This document shows positions 1 to 6,652 of a DNA stretch of 7,919 nt, one piece after another (position 1 is the first letter of the stretch; each line of letters opens with the position of its first letter). Under the pieces are notes generated by a model. It saw only the letters and a program-made list of their open reading frames with translations, did no database searches and had not been told where the DNA came from. A program made the translations under genes and the position numbers. This DNA is from JANQRV01 sp964533785 (GTDB lineage Bacteria > Bacteroidota > Bacteroidia > Chitinophagales > Saprospiraceae), in NCBI GenBank assembly GCA_964533785.1, contig CAZHNG010000314.1:1-7919 (forward strand). Reading direction: 5' to 3'.

Positions 1-82
1 TTCAGCATAAAATTTGCCTTGCTTTCGCTCGTTCATGACCCACCGAACAAGTCTAATAGAACATATACCCACTGATCGCAGT
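1..82 (+). repeat. Left copy of a diverged inverted repeat found at both window ends
   Basis: This gene-free leader upstream of mrpA matches the reverse complement of about 7791-7870. About 16 of the first 18 bases agree (shared core ATAAAATTTGCC, 7-18), and the 13-mer GAACAAGTCTAAT (45-57) is identical in both copies. The 26 bases between are weaker and need small gaps. After the 13-mer, both copies contain ACTG and CAGT arms that can form a small hairpin (here 71-82, loop ATCG). The match begins at the first bases of the window, so the repeat may extend further left. It could be the end of an insertion sequence or a dispersed structured intergenic repeat; no family is recognised. Confidence 0.6.
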
Positions 83-109
83 TATAGAAGAGTATAAAAA
101 TTTACGGTA

Positions 110-2410
110 ATGCCACTTTCCATCTTGTCGATATTTCTGGCTAGTATTCTGGCTATTTTCTTTTACCGAAAGTATCCAAAGGTTGTATTATCCGTTCTTT
201 CCTTATTACTATTAGGTATTACGTTCTACTTCGCCAGGTTTACAAGTTCCGTTATGCAAGGGGAAGCTATCATCAGTAACGTAACATGGATCAATTCATT
301 AGACATTCATTTTTCCTTTTTACTGGATGGGTTAAGCCTGTTTTTTGCGCTTTTGATTACCATCTTCGGCCTGCTCATCCTTTTGTATTCCTCTAAGTAC
401 ATGGAGCAGAGTGCCCAAAAGGGCCGTTTCATGAGTTATCTCTTGTTGTTTTTAGGATCCATGCTCGGTCTTGTGCTTTCTGCCAACCTGATCAGCCTTT
501 TTGTATTCTGGGAGCTTACGAGTTTTACCTCTTTTCTCCTGATCGGATTTAACCATCAACAGGAAGAATCCAGAAGAGCCGCCAGGCAAGCTTTATTGAT
601 TACCGCCGGAGGCGGATTGGCCCTGATGACCGGGTTCATTTTTCTGGAAATTATTACCGCTAGCGGTTACGATTTGATCGCAATACTCGCGCAACCCGAA
701 GTAGTAGAAAACAACAGCCTACATACAGCCGCCATCCTGTTGATTGCGGTAGGGGCCATCTCAAAATCTGCACAATTCCCGCTTCATTTCTGGTTGCCCA
801 ACGCCATGGCTGCTCCTACGCCCGTCAGTGCTTACCTGCATTCGGCCACCATGGTGAAAGCCGGTGTCTATCTCATTTTTCGCTTCAATCCTTTATTTCA
901 GGATATAGCACTGTGGCATAACCTGCTGGGTATAACGGGGGCGCTGACCATGAGTTGGGGAGCATTCAAAGCTTTTCAGGAAGATGATCTCAAGAAAATT
1001 CTTGCCTATACGACCATCAGCGCTTTGGGTATCTTTTTTATGATGACCGGTCTGGGCGGGGAAGCGGCAATGAATGCCGCCATTGTTTACGTCATGGCAC
1101 ATGCCCTATATAAAGGTGCTTTGTTCCTCACGGCCGGCAATATCGACCATCAAACCGGCAGCAGGCATATTTCCCAATTGTCTGACCTGCTACGAAAAAT
1201 GCCGGCTACTTCCGCCGCTGTCATTCTTTCTGCGGCTTCTATGGCGGGAGTTCTGCCTTTACTCGGTTTTATTGGGAAGGAATTGTTGTACGATGCGCTC
1301 TATCATTCCGAAAATGAATTGGCCATCACATACCTGATCCTGCTTTTTTTGGCCGGTGCTTTTTTCACGGCAGTGGGAATAGATATAGTCTACCATGCTC
1401 TCATTAAGAAAGGACCGCTGCAGCATAAGCCAATCCGGGAAGCAAGTTTCCTGATGACCTTCCCGCCCCTATTGTTAGCAGCCATCAGCCTGGTTACGGG
1501 GATTATTCCGGGAATATCGGTTGAACCGATGTTGCAATGGTCAGCAGCCAATATGCACGATGCCGAGCCGTTTATGAAATTAAAATTGTGGCACGGGGTT
1601 AATGCGGTGTTTTTACTGAGTGTAGCCACCCTACTGGCCGGTTTTGGCCTGTTTTTAATCCGAAAGCGTCTTCGACAGTTCCGCAAGCCACGCTGGCTAG
1701 AGGCGGACTACTTGTACGACGCCGTGGTACGTAAAATAGAATCCCTGGCCAGGGGCAGCACAGAGGTGCTGCAAAACGGGTTTCTAAGAAATTATATCAC
1801 CATGGTCGTTTTGACGTTTTCCATCATTTTGGTTTTCGCTTTAGTAAATGGGAAGCTCCTGCCTTCCTTATTACCAGGGGATTTATTGAATGGGCTGCAG
1901 ATTTACGAACTGGCCATTTTCGCGTTTATATTGGTGGCCGTCGTCTTCCTGTTTAAGATCAGGTCAAGGTTGATCGTGACGGCAACCTTTGGCATAATCG
2001 GGTACAGCATTGCCTTAGCCTACACCCTCTTCAGCGCTCCTGATGTTGCCATTACCCAATTTTTGGCAGAAACGCTTACTTTGATCCTGCTGATCCTGAT
2101 CATACACCGGCTTCCACCGTACACACTCGAAAAAACCGTTGTCCGCATAAAGTATTTGCCCGTAGCCATTCTATTCGGTCTTTTAATGGCTGTCGTCTCC
2201 CTGATCATGCTTGATCAAGAGAAAGATTCCACTCTGCAAAGCTATTTTCTTGAAAAGAGCATCAGCGAGGGGAAAGGCCAAAATGCAGTCAATGTCATCC
2301 TAGTCGATTTTCGCGCCTTCGACACCTTAGGTGAAATTACCGTTCTTACGGTCACTATGATTGGCATTATTGCCCTATTACGATTTCAACCGAATAAATC
2401 TGAGTTATGA
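110..2410 (+). CDS. mrpA: Na+/H+ antiporter subunit A (MrpA/MnhA/ShaA)
   Basis: This is the largest subunit of the inner-membrane Mrp Na+(K+)/H+ antiporter, 766 aa and close to the usual ~770-800 aa. Residues ~1-500 are the NuoL/Nqo12-like antiporter domain. They show W134-E135-L-T-S, the block around K219-S-A-Q-F-P-L-H-F-W-L-P (219-230), H244 and K250 in HSATMVK, D293-L-K-K, H331/K335 in HALYKG and K390 in GFIGK. These correspond to the proton-path charged residues of complex I antiporter-like subunits. The C-terminal part carries the DUF4040/MbhD-like motif S-A-P-D-V-A-I-T-Q-F-L-A-E (642-654) and an MbhE-like segment ending D-T-L-G-E-I-T-V-L (738-746). An in-frame TAA at 95-97 and no later upstream start fix the ATG at 110. 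No strong ribosome-binding site is visible. The stop overlaps the mrpB start (ATGA), suggesting translational coupling. Family assignment is secure; ion specificity cannot be read from sequence. Confidence 0.97.
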   Translation: MPLSILSIFLASILAIFFYRKYPKVVLSVLSLLLLGITFYFARFTSSVMQGEAIISNVTWINSLDIHFSFLLDGLSLFFALLITIFGLLILLYSSKYMEQSAQKGRFMSYLLLFLGSMLGLVLSANLISLFVFWELTSFTSFLLIGFNHQQEESRRAARQALLITAGGGLALMTGFIFLEIITASGYDLIAILAQPEVVENNSLHTAAILLIAVGAISKSAQFPLHFWLPNAMAAPTPVSAYLHSATMVKAGVYLIFRFNPLFQDIALWHNLLGITGALTMSWGAFKAFQEDDLKKILAYTTISALGIFFMMTGLGGEAAMNAAIVYVMAHALYKGALFLTAGNIDHQTGSRHISQLSDLLRKMPATSAAVILSAASMAGVLPLLGFIGKELLYDALYHSENELAITYLILLFLAGAFFTAVGIDIVYHALIKKGPLQHKPIREASFLMTFPPLLLAAISLVTGIIPGISVEPMLQWSAANMHDAEPFMKLKLWHGVNAVFLLSVATLLAGFGLFLIRKRLRQFRKPRWLEADYLYDAVVRKIESLARGSTEVLQNGFLRNYITMVVLTFSIILVFALVNGKLLPSLLPGDLLNGLQIYELAIFAFILVAVVFLFKIRSRLIVTATFGIIGYSIALAYTLFSAPDVAITQFLAETLTLILLILIIHRLPPYTLEKTVVRIKYLPVAILFGLLMAVVSLIMLDQEKDSTLQSYFLEKSISEGKGQNAVNVILVDFRAFDTLGEITVLTVTMIGIIALLRFQPNKSEL

Positions 2411-2814
2411 GAACATTGATTTTAGCGACTATACTGAGGGCGCTGACACCGCTTTTTATCAGTTTTGCCCTTTACATGTTTTTCAGGGGGCACAATAATC
2501 CGGGTGGCGGATTTATCGCCGGCCTGATCGCCTCCATTCCGTTCATGCTCCACGCTATGGTCTTTGGCTATCGCAGGACCATCCGCGTATACAAAATCAG
2601 GCCACACCTGTTGGCCGGCTTAGGTTTGTTGCTGGCCCTGATCAGTGGAATGTTCTCCGTAGCCAGCGGAAAGCCTTACCTGACTCCCGCCTGGGTAGAC
2701 GAAAAATTACCCCTGATAGGAAAGATCGGCACCCCTATTTTCTTCGATTTCGGAGTGCTGCTTGTTGTTTTTGGAGTCGTGCTGGAGATCACCTTTTTAC
2801 TAACAGAAGAATAA
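2407..2814 (+). CDS. mrpB: Na+/H+ antiporter subunit B (MrpB/MnhB)
   Basis: Small MnhB-family membrane subunit of 135 aa, normal for a stand-alone MrpB. It has about four hydrophobic helices. The family signature G-H-N-N-P-G-G-G-F-I-A-G-L lies at residues 28-40, with the conserved proline at P32. The C-terminal hallmark G-T-P-I-F-F-D-F-G-V-L-L-V-V-F-G-V-V-L is at 108-126. The protein is required for assembly and activity of the Mrp complex and lies beside the MbhD/MbhE-like tail of MrpA in known complexes. The start codon overlaps the mrpA stop by four bases (2407-2410), so translation is probably coupled. The stop at 2814 is six bases before mrpC. Nothing is truncated or unusual. Confidence 0.95.
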   Translation: MRTLILATILRALTPLFISFALYMFFRGHNNPGGGFIAGLIASIPFMLHAMVFGYRRTIRVYKIRPHLLAGLGLLLALISGMFSVASGKPYLTPAWVDEKLPLIGKIGTPIFFDFGVLLVVFGVVLEITFLLTEE

Positions 2815-2820
2815 TTTCGA

Positions 2821-3168
2821 ATGAATCTTATCATAGCATTAATTATCGGCATCTTATTTTCGGCCAGTCTTTTTCTAATGTTACAAAAAAGCTTTTTTAA
2901 ACTGATTATTGGAGTTATCCTCTTTGGGTACGCCACAATATTTTTCCTGTTTACAGTGGGGGATACCACAAAAGATGCTCCTCCGCTCATTGCTTCAGCC
3001 GAAGCATCCGTTGAAGGCTTAGCCGACCCGTTGCCTCAGGCACTGACGTTAACGGCGATCGTCATCAGTATCGGGGTACAATTATTTGTGATCATCCTGT
3101 TGAAAAAAGTTTACGAGGAAGTGGGTACCGAAGACCTGGACGAACTAAACACAACCGATAGCATATAA
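2821..3168 (+). CDS. mrpC: Na+/H+ antiporter subunit C (MrpC/MnhC, NuoK-like)
   Basis: NuoK-like membrane subunit of 115 aa, typical for MrpC, with three predicted transmembrane helices (about 3-21, 26-47 and 74-95). The diagnostic block A-D-P-L-P-Q-A-L-T-L-T-A-I-V-I-S lies at residues 68-83 and is nearly invariant in MrpC. The family commonly has glycine directly after the I-V-I of this block, whereas Ser83 is seen here. That is from memory of family patterns and is probably tolerated. The C-terminal tail is short and acidic. In the complex MrpC sits in the membrane between the MrpA and MrpD antiporter modules. It follows mrpB by six bases and precedes mrpD by sixteen, consistent with one transcript. 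Confidence 0.95.
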   Translation: MNLIIALIIGILFSASLFLMLQKSFFKLIIGVILFGYATIFFLFTVGDTTKDAPPLIASAEASVEGLADPLPQALTLTAIVISIGVQLFVIILLKKVYEEVGTEDLDELNTTDSI

Positions 3169-3184
3169 TAACCTGAGCGAAACT

Positions 3185-4690
3185 ATGACTCCATTTATAC
3201 TTCTCCCATTGTGGGTTCTCCTTACTGCATTTATCTTCTGTATCCTTTTTTGGAAGTATGCCAAAGTGCAGGCCGTTATCGCGGTAAGCTCCATTACCTT
3301 ATACCTGCTATCGGCTATCAAGCTATTCATGACCGTGTACAAAAGCGGCATACAAGTAGTACAGATAGGCAATTGGCCGGCACCGTACGGTATCACCTTA
3401 GTGGCCGATCTTTTTGCCTCAAGTATGGTACTGGTTTCAGCCGTCGTAGCTTTCGCCATTATCCTGTATTCGCTGCAAGATATATCGGCGGAGCGAAAGC
3501 GGAATGGATTCTATCCTATTTTGCTCGTCATGATGTTTGGAGTTTGCGGCTCTTTTCTGACGGGTGACATTTTCAATCTTTATGTTTGGTTTGAGGTCAT
3601 GTTGGTGGCTTCTTTTGTACTGATCGTTTTAGGTAACCGGAAAGGACAACTCGAAGGTGCGGTCAAGTACGTCATCCTTAGTTTTATCTCTTCCGGCTTC
3701 TTGCTCACGGGCATTGCGATCTTATATAAATTAACCGGAACACTTAATATGGCCGACCTGTCCGTGGCTATCGACCGCCATCCCAATCAAGAGTTGGTCA
3801 CTGTGGCTGCCATTTTTTTTCTGGTAGGATTCGGCATCAAATCGGCGGTTTTCCCTTTCTTTTCCTGGCTTCCGGCTTCTTATCCTACCCCCCCGATATC
3901 GGTGGTGGGGTTAATGGCTGGATTGCTGACTAAGGTTGGGGTCTACATCCTCATACGCTTTTTCACTTTGCTCTTCACCTATGATTTGCCCTTTACCCAT
4001 TCGTTGATGCTCATACTGGCAGGGCTCACCATGTTTTTTGGTGTACTGGGCGCTCTTGCTCAACGCGATTTTAAGAAGATCCTTTCCTTTCACATTGTCA
4101 GCCAAATCGGGTACATGATCATGGGGCTGGCATTATACACGCCATTAGCGATAGCAGGAGCGATCTACTACATTGTCCACCATATCCTTGTCAAAACGAA
4201 TCTGTTTCTGATCAGCGGCATCATCAAAGTAACGCACGGCCATTACTTGCTCAGCAAACTGGGCGGAGTCTACGACCGGTATCCTTACGTCACGGTTTTA
4301 TTTGTTATTTCTGCTTTTTCGCTGGCAGGCCTTCCCCCCCTTTCCGGTTTCTGGGGAAAGTTCATTCTGGCTAAAGCGGGCCTTGCGACAAACAACTACA
4401 CCATTGTGGCCGTTTCCTTGTTAGTAGGGTTTTTAACCTTGTTTTCTATGAGTAAAATCTGGCTAGCTGTATTTTGGTCCTCCGCACCAAATGATGCAAA
4501 GAGCGAACACAAATACGATAGCAAGACATTATTTCGATCACACTACCTGCTGATCCTTTCGTCAACTTTTTTGGCGCTGTGTACCCTTTTCCTTAGTCTT
4601 TACCCAGAGGCACTGATCTCTTTGTCAAAAAGAACGGCCGAGCAATTATTGGATCCACAGGTTTATATTCATGCTGTCTTAAATAACTAG
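3185..4690 (+). CDS. mrpD: Na+/H+ antiporter subunit D (MrpD/MnhD, NuoM/NuoN-like)
   Basis: Second antiporter-like subunit, 501 aa, with about 14 transmembrane helices and normal length. Key residues are visible: E137 in Y-V-W-F-E-V, K219 in G-I-K-S-A-V-F-P-F-F-S-W-L-P (217-230), K250 in L-L-T-K-V-G-V-Y, F296-K-K-I-L, H332-H333 with K337, and K392 in the helix after S-G-F-W-G. E137, K219 and K250 correspond to the conserved proton-translocating charges of the NuoM/NuoN fold. The last residues (VLNN) and the stop codon fall at the edge of the repeat element at 4687-4836: the G of the TAG stop is the first base of its left inverted repeat. Without the insertion the frame would read on as VLNNKN and stop at 4852-4854. 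The change affects only the extreme C terminus and is unlikely to disturb function. Confidence 0.97.
   Translation: MTPFILLPLWVLLTAFIFCILFWKYAKVQAVIAVSSITLYLLSAIKLFMTVYKSGIQVVQIGNWPAPYGITLVADLFASSMVLVSAVVAFAIILYSLQDISAERKRNGFYPILLVMMFGVCGSFLTGDIFNLYVWFEVMLVASFVLIVLGNRKGQLEGAVKYVILSFISSGFLLTGIAILYKLTGTLNMADLSVAIDRHPNQELVTVAAIFFLVGFGIKSAVFPFFSWLPASYPTPPISVVGLMAGLLTKVGVYILIRFFTLLFTYDLPFTHSLMLILAGLTMFFGVLGALAQRDFKKILSFHIVSQIGYMIMGLALYTPLAIAGAIYYIVHHILVKTNLFLISGIIKVTHGHYLLSKLGGVYDRYPYVTVLFVISAFSLAGLPPLSGFWGKFILAKAGLATNNYTIVAVSLLVGFLTLFSMSKIWLAVFWSSAPNDAKSEHKYDSKTLFRSHYLLILSSTFLALCTLFLSLYPEALISLSKRTAEQLLDPQVYIHAVLNN
4679..4686. repeat. Left putative target-site duplication TTAAATAA
   Basis: An exact 8-bp copy of 4837-4844, placed symmetrically three bases outside the left inverted repeat of the element. 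It lies inside the last codons of mrpD. Confidence 0.5.
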
Positions 4691-4836
4691 ACTTTTGACG
4701 CTAGACGCTAGATTTTAGACAACAAAACGCTGATATTCAATGGATATCAATTTTTCAGAATAAATAAAATTTCCGTTGATTGTCAATTAGTTAGAATTTT
4801 TGGTCTAACTTCTAGAGTCTAACGTCAAAAGTCCAA
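4687..4836. mobile_element. Putative MITE-like insertion between mrpD and mrpE
   Basis: A non-coding, AT-rich stretch of about 150 bp bounded by imperfect 31-bp inverted repeats (4690-4720 and 4803-4833). They match at 27 of 31 positions by direct comparison. The outermost eleven bases of the arms, GACTTTTGACG, are identical. Three bases outside each arm lies an exact 8-bp direct repeat, TTAAATAA (4679-4686 and 4837-4844), resembling a target-site duplication. The arms are built from a GAC-led heptamer, with GACGCTA occurring twice in tandem at 4698-4711. The interior carries a small hairpin (TGATAT 4731-4736 with ATATCA 4744-4749). No ORF is present, so any transposition would need an enzyme from elsewhere. 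In RNA the arms could form a long imperfect stem separating mrpABCD from mrpEFG. The caveat is that the flanks are AT-rich, so a chance 8-mer match is possible. Confidence 0.6.
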
Positions 4837-4844
4837 TTAAATAA
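4837..4844. repeat. Right putative target-site duplication TTAAATAA
   Basis: An exact 8-bp copy of 4679-4686, three bases outside the right inverted repeat. The surrounding DNA is A/T-rich (TTAAAT recurs at 4851-4856), which lowers the weight of the match. Confidence 0.5.
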
Positions 4845-4859
4845 TAAAAATTAAATGAA

Positions 4860-5366
4860 ATGGTTATACTACTCAATATTTTGATAGCCGTATTAATGAC
4901 CTGGTTTACCCAGTCGATTTATCCGGACATCCCCACTACTGGTTTCATTACGATTCTACTCTTTGCGGGTTGGAACACCATCTTATGGCTACTTATGTTC
5001 TTTTACAACGAAAAGGAATTCTACAAGTCACGGCAAATCGGGATCTTAATCCTGTTTTATCTGAAAGAACTGGTCTCCGCCTCTCTGCGTGTAGCCTACG
5101 AAGTGTTGACCCCGCAAGACCACATGCTACCAGCGGTAATAGCGATTCCCTTAGATGTAAAAACAGACCTGGAAATTACCCTGCTGGCAAACTTTATTAC
5201 CCTGACTCCCGGTACGTTGAGCATTGACGTTTCAGCGGATAGAAAAACCCTTTATGTACATGAGGTGTACGTGAAATTGGGGGATACCGAAAAAATAAAA
5301 AAGAAAATTAAAGGTGGATTCGAGAAAAAAATACTTAATATCACCAGAAGCCAATCACAAGCATGA
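4860..5366 (+). CDS. mrpE: Na+/H+ antiporter subunit E (MrpE/MnhE)
   Basis: MNHE-family subunit of 168 aa, typical in size. It has two N-terminal transmembrane helices (about 3-20 and 27-48), a membrane-associated middle segment (58-80), and a cytoplasmic C-terminal domain. That domain carries the signature A-N-F-I-T-L-T-P-G-T-L-S-I-D-V-S (110-125) followed by L-Y-V-H-E-V-Y-V (131-138). In the complex MrpE supports assembly and full antiport activity. The ATG at 4860 is preferred because an ATG five bases upstream (4855) is out of frame and stops after nine codons. The ribosome-binding site is weak and A-rich. A 169-bp gap containing the MITE-like element separates it from mrpD, the only wide junction in the operon. 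Its stop overlaps the mrpF start by four bases. Confidence 0.95.
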   Translation: MVILLNILIAVLMTWFTQSIYPDIPTTGFITILLFAGWNTILWLLMFFYNEKEFYKSRQIGILILFYLKELVSASLRVAYEVLTPQDHMLPAVIAIPLDVKTDLEITLLANFITLTPGTLSIDVSADRKTLYVHEVYVKLGDTEKIKKKIKGGFEKKILNITRSQSQA

Positions 5367-5650
5367 ATCTTTTTACAATTGCCGCATATATATCCATTAT
5401 TATCATTAGCATCAGCACTTTACTGACGCTGATTCGGTTTATTAAAGGACCGAGTCTGCCCGACCGGGTTATTGCCTTGGATGTTTTCTCGGCAAACCTG
5501 TTGGCCGTTTTAGCGATCTACTCCGTCCTTTCGGAAGAAAAAGCGTATCTAAATGTAGCGTTAATCATGTCACTGATAGCTTTCGTGGGTACGATGACGT
5601 TCGCCTACTACCTGGTGCAAAAACGCCACAAATACGAAGAACATGATTAA
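5363..5650 (+). CDS. mrpF: Na+/H+ antiporter subunit F (MrpF/MnhF)
   Basis: Small membrane subunit of 95 aa with three predicted helices, normal for MrpF. The family signature G-P-S-L-P-D-R-V-I-A-L-D lies at residues 29-40. It contains D34-R35 and D40; the conserved aspartate here is important for ion handling in studied Mrp systems. The neighbouring V-F-S-A-N-L-L-A-V-L continues the conserved helix. The gene overlaps mrpE by ATGA at 5363-5366 and mrpG by eight bases at 5643-5650, so E, F and G are probably translationally coupled. Confidence 0.95.
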   Translation: MNLFTIAAYISIIIISISTLLTLIRFIKGPSLPDRVIALDVFSANLLAVLAIYSVLSEEKAYLNVALIMSLIAFVGTMTFAYYLVQKRHKYEEHD

Positions 5651-5993
5651 AGATATTATCAGTACGATTTTTATCCTTGCCGGCTCCGGCTTTATGTTGA
5701 TAGCCTCTATTGGCATGATTCGATTTCCCGATTTCTACATCCGCAATTCTGCGAGCACCAAAGCATTAGTTTTGGGCGTTTTACTCATATTATTGGGCGT
5801 AGGCATTCATTACAATGACACAATCGTGTTCATTGAGATCTTTGCTATCCTTCTCTTTATTTTCTTGATTTCTCCGCTGGCAGCCCATATTGTCTCCCGG
5901 GCAGCGGTGATTACTGGTGTAAAATTCTGGGAAAAAACCGACCTCAAAGAACTCCAAGAGTACGAGCAAGAGCAGAACAAAGAAGACAAATAG
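5643..5993 (+). CDS. mrpG: Na+/H+ antiporter subunit G (MrpG/MnhG/PhaG)
   Basis: MnhG/PhaG-family subunit of 116 aa with three predicted helices. The hallmark I-G-M-I-R-F-P-D-F-Y-I-R (23-34) is followed by N-S-A-S-T-K-A (35-41), and L-I-S-P-L-A-A-H-I-V-S-R-A (75-87) is present. Most family members I recall read R-x-H-A-x-T-K-A, so Ser36 replaces the usual histidine here. The tail (97-116) is charged and rich in Glu, Gln and Lys, as is common. This is the last gene of the operon. It ends 27 bases before the hairpin at 6021-6053, where transcription probably stops or meets the convergent gene. Confidence 0.94.
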   Translation: MIKDIISTIFILAGSGFMLIASIGMIRFPDFYIRNSASTKALVLGVLLILLGVGIHYNDTIVFIEIFAILLFIFLISPLAAHIVSRAAVITGVKFWEKTDLKELQEYEQEQNKEDK

Positions 5994-6020
5994 TGGAAAG
6001 TGAAATTTAATTAATAAAAA

Positions 6021-6053
6021 ATGGCTCAGACAGTGAAGTACCATCTGAGCCAT
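6021..6053 (-). terminator. Intrinsic terminator of the minus-strand lipoprotein gene, possibly bidirectional
   Basis: A perfect 10-bp stem, ATGGCTCAGA (6021-6030) with TCTGAGCCAT (6044-6053), closes a 13-base loop. Read on the minus strand it is followed by TTTTTTATT, a good U-tract, 24 bases after the stop of the lipoprotein gene. On the + strand the stem lacks a clear T-run, so termination of the mrp transcript here would be weaker or factor-assisted. Confidence 0.8.
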
Positions 6054-6077
6054 ATTGAAACAATAGGAACCGAATAA

Positions 6078-6473
6078 TCAGGAGTTAATATTTTCTTTAA
6101 CACCTTTCATCCATTCTTTAGTTTCGGTTTTAATGTTTTTCCAATCGGATTTAATCTCCTCACCAAGCTTACTCATTTTTTCGGATATCTCGGTTTGAGC
6201 TTTTTCCAAATTATTAATTTGTACTTGCAATTCTTTTTTCGCTTCTGCGGAAGCAACGTCCAGTTCTGCTTCCAAGGCACTCAAACGATTTTCAATATCC
6301 TCATTTAATGCTTGTAAATCATTTTCTAAAGCTTGTTTTTCCTCTTGGAAAGCTTCCATCATTTCCTGCTGGTCTTGTTCACTTTCATCTGCATTAGTAT
6401 TGGTTTCACAAGCAGCGAATGCTACTAATCCCAATGCAAGGACAAAAATGTAATTGAAAAATAAGTTTCTCAT
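6078..6473 (-). CDS. Small coiled-coil lipoprotein, function unknown
   Basis: A 131-aa protein. It begins with a short signal peptide (M-R-N-L-F-F..., hydrophobic to about residue 20) and a lipobox-like F-A-A-C with the acceptor cysteine at C22. Phe at the -3 position is not the most common residue there. Residues after the cysteine are polar and acidic (E-T-N-T-N-A-D-E-S-E-Q-D). This may favour outer-membrane or surface placement, since acidic stretches after the cysteine serve as surface-export signals in some Bacteroidota. Residues ~32-115 are almost entirely heptad-like, rich in Glu, Lys, Leu and Ala, and predict a long coiled coil. No catalytic motif is seen. The gene converges on mrpG across a shared hairpin and diverges from the secreted protein at 6653. 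It could be an envelope spacer or stress lipoprotein; the function is not recognised. Confidence 0.85.
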   Translation of the reverse strand: MRNLFFNYIFVLALGLVAFAACETNTNADESEQDQQEMMEAFQEEKQALENDLQALNEDIENRLSALEAELDVASAEAKKELQVQINNLEKAQTEISEKMSKLGEEIKSDWKNIKTETKEWMKGVKENINS

Positions 6474-6652
6474 AATCTGCTTAATTCTATTTTATTTTAA
6501 TTAATAATGCAATTTGTTTCATTTTCTATATAAAGTATTGGCCAGCCGAATGTTCGGTAATTCTTACGAAAAATTGACGCGCGGGGAAAACCGAACAATT
6601 ATATCCCGCAATCGTATTATTGCCAAATATTTACAAATAAAAAGAGTTGATT
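6474..6652. promoter_or_regulatory. Divergent intergenic region with an 8-bp inverted repeat
   Basis: This 179-bp region lies between two divergent genes, so it should hold promoters for both, although no clear Bacteroidota-type TTG/TAnnTTTG pair could be picked with confidence. It contains a perfect inverted repeat TGTTCGGT (6551-6558) and ACCGAACA (6590-6597) separated by 31 bases. The left arm is also part of a compact palindrome, CCGAATGTTCGG (6546-6557). The arms could be a regulator-binding site or an RNA stem in the leader of the + strand gene; neither is established. Confidence 0.4.

Noticed and set aside
77..109. Promoter directly upstream of mrpA
   Set aside because: The region is AT-rich, but no convincing -33/-7 pair could be identified, and the true promoter may lie outside the window.
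893..1686. Open frames opposite or shifted to mrpA on both strands
   Set aside because: They lie wholly within the strongly conserved MrpA frame and encode arginine- and cysteine-rich, low-plausibility peptides.
4855..4884. ATG at 4855 as the mrpE start
   Set aside because: It is out of frame with the conserved MrpE sequence and stops after nine codons.
6647..6652. TTG at 6647 as start of the secreted protein
   Set aside because: The ATG at 6653 gives a standard signal peptide and has an AAAGAG-type site at a suitable distance; the TTG adds only two residues.
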